The position numbers were made by a program, and so were the translations under genes. Shown here piece by piece: positions 15,863 through 19,551 of a stretch of 19,551 nt of DNA. The stretch's first letter is position 1. Each line of letters opens with the position of its first letter. The notes beneath the pieces are model-generated. The model saw only the letters and a program-made list of their open reading frames with translations, was not told the DNA's origin and made no database searches. The stretch comes from Opitutia bacterium UBA7374 (lineage in GTDB: Bacteria; Verrucomicrobiota; Verrucomicrobiia; Opitutales; Coraliomargaritaceae), in assembly GCA_002469895.1 (NCBI GenBank), contig DKOA01000039.1:1-19551 (forward strand), in the 5' to 3' direction.

Positions 15863-17410
15863 ATGCCAGCACATATTGCCGTACTTGATTTCGGATCCCA
15901 GTATACACAGGTCATCGCTCGCCGCATCCGCGAGGCAAAGGTGCTTTCCCGGATTTATTCTTACAAGACCACTGCGGCTGAAATGCGGGCAGCTGGGGTT
16001 TGTGGCATCATTTTATCGGGTGGTCCGTCCTCGGTTTTGGCGGAAGCCTCACCGCGGCCGGATGCGGCTGTTTTTGAAATGGGCATCCCTATTTTGGGCA
16101 TTTGCTACGGAGAGCAGCTCATGGCGCATATGCTGGGCGGCCAAGTGGCCCACAGTAAAGAGCGCGAGTACGGGCATGGGACTCTGAGCATTAATCAAAA
16201 GAGCCGTCTCTTCGAAGGCCTGCCGGATACACTTCGTGTCTGGAACTCGCACGGAGACCGCATCGAGCAACTTCCCGATGGCTTTGCAGCAGTGGCTTCG
16301 ACGGAAAATTCTCCGTACGCTACGATTGAGGACGCATCTCGAAACTTTTATGGCATGCAGTTTCACCCTGAAGTGGCCCACTCGGAAATGGGGATGGAGG
16401 TCATGGCCAACTTCTTATTTAAAATTTGTGGGATTTCAGCTGATTGGTCGATGGCCAATTATATTGAGCAGTCGGTTCAGCAGATCCGCGAGATGGTTGG
16501 CGATGAGCACGTCATCCTCGGCCTATCCGGAGGTGTCGACTCCTCAGTCGCAGCGGCCCTTATCCATAAGGCTATCGGTCGGCAATTGACCTGCGTTTTT
16601 GTCGATAACGGCCTGCTTCGCCTGCACGAGCGCGAACAGGTGGAGAAGCTCTACGGCGACCATTTTGATCTCGATGTACGGGTGGCAGATGAGCGGAAAC
16701 GCTTCCTCGAGCGACTGGACGGGATCTCAGATCCGGAACAGAAGCGCAAAATCATAGGAAATACCTTTGTGGAGGTCTTTGACGAGGCCGTGCAGGACCT
16801 GAAGGCCCACGGCAACTACACCTATCTCGCGCAAGGCACGCTCTATCCGGATGTGATCGAGTCAGTCGCGATCGACGGCAATCCGGCGGCTTTGATCAAG
16901 AGCCACCACAACGTCGGTGGCCTGCCGGAAAAGATGAATTTGAAGCTCCTCGAGCCGCTTCGCGAACTCTTTAAAGACGAAGTGCGCGAACTGGGCAGTC
17001 AGTTAGGGCTGCCCCGCGAAGTTGTTTGGCGCCAGCCCTTTCCCGGTCCAGGCCTCGGTGTCCGCGTTATGGGCCCAGTTCGTGAGGCCTCTCTTACTGT
17101 CCTTCGCGAAGCGGATGCCATCCTTCATGAGGAGATGATGGCGGCGGATCTCTACTATAAGGTTTGGCAGTCCTTCTGCGTGTTTCTTCCGGTTAAAACG
17201 GTTGGTGTGATGGGCGATGAGCGTACCTATGAAAACGTCGTTGCACTGCGTATAGTCGAGAGTGTGGATGCTATGACGGCTGACTGGGCTCGTGTGCCCT
17301 ACGATGTCCTGCGCACGATTTCCAACCGTATCATTAACGAGGTTACCGGCTGTAACCGAGTTGTCTTGGATATTAGTTCGAAACCACCCGGCACAATCGA
17401 GTGGGAGTAG
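15863..17410 (+). CDS. guaA: GMP synthase (glutamine-hydrolysing)
   Basis: 515 residues, near the E. coli length (525). The enzyme makes GMP from XMP, ATP and glutamine, the last step of guanine nucleotide synthesis. The class I glutamine amidotransferase domain (1-190) begins HIAVLDFGSQYTQ and has the triad Cys81 (GICYGEQ), His168 and Glu170 (FHPEVAHSE). The ATP pyrophosphatase domain has the P-loop GLSGGVDSSV at 220-229. The C-terminal dimerisation domain contains RQPFPGPGLGVRVMG and ends SSKPPGTIEWE, the expected end. All catalytic parts are intact. The 90-bp spacer before it shows no clear promoter, and no Shine-Dalgarno precedes ATG 15863. It probably stands alone or heads a loose unit with the next two genes. 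Confidence 0.98.
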   Translation: MPAHIAVLDFGSQYTQVIARRIREAKVLSRIYSYKTTAAEMRAAGVCGIILSGGPSSVLAEASPRPDAAVFEMGIPILGICYGEQLMAHMLGGQVAHSKEREYGHGTLSINQKSRLFEGLPDTLRVWNSHGDRIEQLPDGFAAVASTENSPYATIEDASRNFYGMQFHPEVAHSEMGMEVMANFLFKICGISADWSMANYIEQSVQQIREMVGDEHVILGLSGGVDSSVAAALIHKAIGRQLTCVFVDNGLLRLHEREQVEKLYGDHFDLDVRVADERKRFLERLDGISDPEQKRKIIGNTFVEVFDEAVQDLKAHGNYTYLAQGTLYPDVIESVAIDGNPAALIKSHHNVGGLPEKMNLKLLEPLRELFKDEVRELGSQLGLPREVVWRQPFPGPGLGVRVMGPVREASLTVLREADAILHEEMMAADLYYKVWQSFCVFLPVKTVGVMGDERTYENVVALRIVESVDAMTADWARVPYDVLRTISNRIINEVTGCNRVVLDISSKPPGTIEWE

Positions 17411-17471
17411 CTGCTCAGAATGCTACAATGAACTTTCATGCGCCTTCCCTGTCTATCAGGAAGTAGTTCCG

Positions 17472-18257
17472 ATGCCTTCAATTCTTCGTCCAGTCATCCT
17501 TTCCTCTGCCATCTTTGCGGCCTCTGTATTGGCAGCCATCCCTCCTGCTGCGTCCGAGGTTGTGTCCCGCGCCCGTGCCCGCATCGGCAGTGAATCTGCC
17601 TTGGATGCACTCGTTACTTTAAAGATTACAGGGCGCATTCTCCCGGCCACGCCGGAGATGCCCGAGGCCAGAATTATGCTGACTGCCCGGCGCCCCCTTT
17701 CACAACGTCTTGAAGTGCAGATCGGCGACATTATCGAAACTACTCTGTTGAACGGAAAACGAGGTTGTTTAATGCGTTCGAGTGCAAGTATGCGTGGCTC
17801 GCACCAGATGCGCGTGCTCTCCCCTCAAGAGTCAGAACGTTTACAGCTGAGTACAGTCAACCTCTTTAGCTTTTATCGACCGGATGTCCGCAGCGGAGAA
17901 AATCTGACCTATGAAGGGATCGTCCTATACCGCGGGGTACGTTGTCACCATCTGGTCTATACCTGCCCGGATGGCAGTACGACGACACGGTACTTTGCCA
18001 TCAGTGATAACCGTTGCGTTAGTTCCCGTGACTGTTTTGGAGTCGAGACAGTCGAATCAGGGGGTCAGTTCGTTGGGGGTATTCGCTTTCCTGAGAAGAT
18101 CGAGTCTTTTCAAGGCGGTCAGCTTCTCCATACCCTCGTACTTGAAAAAATCCTCGTGAATAAGCCCCTTCGTGTTGGAGTCTTTTCCGTTCCGAGCCGG
18201 ACTTCTCCCGGTGAGGTTATTGTTTCGGGTGACGAGTGGTCGGCCCGATTACAGTAA
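17472..18257 (+). CDS. Secreted LolA-like protein of unknown function
   Basis: 261 residues from ATG 17472, which is preceded by AGGAAG (17458-17463), one of the few strong Shine-Dalgarno sites in the window; a longer reading back to 17292 overlaps guaA and is rejected. A signal peptide (MPSILRPVILSSAIFAASVL, then AAIPPAAS) sends it to the periplasm. The mature part is mostly beta strands (LVTLKITGRI, ARIMLTARRPLSQRLEVQIG, FPEKIESFQGGQ) with four cysteines (about 100, 172, 177 and 203-210). The pattern suggests the LolA/LppX-like fold used to carry or sense lipids or lipoproteins, but I cannot name a family with certainty. It sits 61 bp after guaA and 55 bp before hisD. Confidence 0.72.
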   Translation: MPSILRPVILSSAIFAASVLAAIPPAASEVVSRARARIGSESALDALVTLKITGRILPATPEMPEARIMLTARRPLSQRLEVQIGDIIETTLLNGKRGCLMRSSASMRGSHQMRVLSPQESERLQLSTVNLFSFYRPDVRSGENLTYEGIVLYRGVRCHHLVYTCPDGSTTTRYFAISDNRCVSSRDCFGVETVESGGQFVGGIRFPEKIESFQGGQLLHTLVLEKILVNKPLRVGVFSVPSRTSPGEVIVSGDEWSARLQ

Positions 18258-18312
18258 AAACAGCTCCCTGTCTTGCAGATTGCTGTGAGACTTGTTCTGC
18301 TCTTAGGCAAAT

Positions 18313-19551
18313 ATGAAAGTCATCGATTATTCTAACGGGCCAGCCTTCCGCAAAAAGCTTCGTTCCTTTTGTCACCTTGCGGCTTCCGCTGCGGGTGATG
18401 TCTCCGCTACTGTGTCCGGCATTCTGGCCGATGTTCGTCAGCGCGGCGATGTGGCCGTACGTGAGTATACTGAGCAATTTGACGGCGCGAAGATGTCTCT
18501 GTCAGGGCTGCGTGTCTCGTCTGCTGAATTAAAGTCTGCGGTAGGCGCCTTGTCGCCGGCTGAGCGACGAGCCGTTCGCCAGGCCATTGCTTCGGTCAAA
18601 GACTTCCACCGCCGTACATTACCGACTGACTGGAAGGCAAAGAACGCTCAGGGCGGCATCGTTGGCGAACGCTTTTATCCGATTCGACGGGTCGGGCTCT
18701 ATATTCCCGGTGGCAACGTCCCCCTTGTTTCCACCGTGGTCATGACCGCAGTATTGGCTAAGCTGGTAAAAAATCCGGGAATTGCTGTGTGTACCCCACC
18801 ATCGGCCGACGGAACCATCGCGCCGGCAATGCTCGCCGCTTTGCACATGATTGGGGTTGAAGAGGTCTATAAAGTTGGCGGAATTCAAGCGATTGGCGCT
18901 ATGGCCTATGGCACCCGTTCGATCGAGGCAGTGGATAAGATCTTCGGTCCAGGCAATGCCTTTGTCATGGAAGCTAAGCGGCAGGTCTTGGGCACAGTGG
19001 GGATCGACCTCTTGCCCGGCCCCAGTGAAGTCATGATCATTGCGGACTCGGGGGCAAATCCTGCGCATGTTGCCGCCGATCTAATCGCTCAGGCGGAACA
19101 TGGTAGCGGCAAAGAGATTGTTTATTTGGCCAGCACGAGTAGGGCTCTTCTCGGCAAAATTGAGCAGGCCATTGAGAAGCAATTGCCCGACCGAATCCAT
19201 GCGGCAAAGATCACCAAAGTTTTAAAAGCCCGCTGTCTTGCGGTTCGCTGTCGCAGTCTCGGGCAGTGCGCGGAAGTCGCTGAATACATCGCACCCGAGC
19301 ACCTCGAGTTGCAGGTTGCCACCAAGTCAATTGATGCCCTAAGCCGGCAGATCACAACTGCGGGCGCTATATTGCAAGGCTACCACACCCCGACGGCGCT
19401 GGGTGATTTCACCGCAGGCCCGAGCCACACCTTACCTACGGGACGCGCCGGGCGCTTTTCCAGTGGCCTTCAGGCGATCGATTTTATGCGTCGCTCCAGT
19501 ACCGTACGCTACGATTCAGCTAGCCTTCGGCAAGCGGCTCCTGTGGTTGAG
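18313..19551 (+). CDS. hisD: Histidinol dehydrogenase (partial, 3' end outside window)
   Basis: 413 codons from ATG 18313 to the window edge; HisD is usually about 430 residues, so only some 20 are missing. The enzyme oxidises L-histidinol twice with NAD to give L-histidine, the last two steps of histidine synthesis, using a zinc ion. Conserved parts are GLYIPGGNVPLVSTVVM, FGPGNAFVMEAKRQV, GIDLLPGPSEVMIIAD, AQAEHGSG (Gln260, His263, zinc ligands), APEHLEL (Glu329, His330, catalytic base and acid) and LGDFTAGPSHTLPTG (Asp365, zinc ligand). The fourth ligand, a His near residue 420, lies beyond the edge. A weak TTAGGC precedes the start. No other his gene is in the window to the left; more could follow on the right. 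Confidence 0.97.
   Translation, partial: MKVIDYSNGPAFRKKLRSFCHLAASAAGDVSATVSGILADVRQRGDVAVREYTEQFDGAKMSLSGLRVSSAELKSAVGALSPAERRAVRQAIASVKDFHRRTLPTDWKAKNAQGGIVGERFYPIRRVGLYIPGGNVPLVSTVVMTAVLAKLVKNPGIAVCTPPSADGTIAPAMLAALHMIGVEEVYKVGGIQAIGAMAYGTRSIEAVDKIFGPGNAFVMEAKRQVLGTVGIDLLPGPSEVMIIADSGANPAHVAADLIAQAEHGSGKEIVYLASTSRALLGKIEQAIEKQLPDRIHAAKITKVLKARCLAVRCRSLGQCAEVAEYIAPEHLELQVATKSIDALSRQITTAGAILQGYHTPTALGDFTAGPSHTLPTGRAGRFSSGLQAIDFMRRSSTVRYDSASLRQAAPVVE

Noticed and set aside
16094..16111. Glu in the GuaA nucleophile motif GICYGEQ as an active-site change
   Set aside because: The nucleophile Cys81 is intact, and other GMP synthases, as I recall, also have Glu at this place.
17292..17471. Extension of the LolA-like gene into guaA
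   Set aside because: It would overlap guaA out of frame by over 100 bp and bury the signal peptide; ATG 17472 has a strong AGGAAG site.

Overview
The window (about 19.5 kb, moderately GC-rich) is ordinary bacterial chromosome with dense genes and short spacers. I see no transposase, integrase, CRISPR array, tRNA or rRNA. The lineage is inferred, not proven. A Gram-negative cell is clear: there is a TonB system, an arabinose-5-phosphate isomerase for Kdo, and an O-antigen-ligase-type protein. The mix of gene families and the many start codons without a Shine-Dalgarno sequence suggest a member of the Verrucomicrobiota, perhaps Opitutae, but a tree would be needed.

Layout. (1) Positions 1-5208, minus strand: a six-gene operon, read as DUF3450 protein, TtpC-like long ExbB, short ExbB, ExbD, TonB, and a TPR protein cut by the window edge. 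The order matches the TonB2 clusters of Vibrionaceae and relatives, so this is most likely one energy-transducing machine for outer-membrane uptake. (2) Positions 5209-5421: the operon's leader and promoter region, facing away from rnpB. (3) Positions 5422-7280, plus strand: RNase P RNA, ribosomal protein S20 with an intrinsic terminator, an RluA-like pseudouridine synthase homologue lacking the catalytic aspartate, and a 31-residue basic protein like bS22/mS38. This is a translation and RNA-maturation neighbourhood. (4) Positions 7368-8237, minus: an AsmA-like membrane-anchored protein, divergent from kdsD.

(5) Positions 8368-10829, plus: kdsD followed after 5 bp by an O-antigen ligase/polymerase family protein, a small envelope-polysaccharide pair. 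(6) Positions 10811-11665, minus: a LOG-family nucleotide phosphoribohydrolase whose end overlaps the end of the ligase gene. (7) Positions 11807-15772, plus: smc, then a small membrane protein with a zinc ribbon. (8) Positions 15863-19551, plus: guaA, a secreted LolA-like protein and hisD, which runs off the right edge about 20 codons before its expected end.

The most interesting points are the complete TonB2/TtpC-type operon outside its best-known hosts, the RluA homologue that has lost its catalytic Asp and an active-site Tyr, the tiny ribosomal-protein-like gene, and a 14-bp tandem repeat that triplicates the stop-codon region of the TtpC-like gene. No wholly new multi-gene system is evident.
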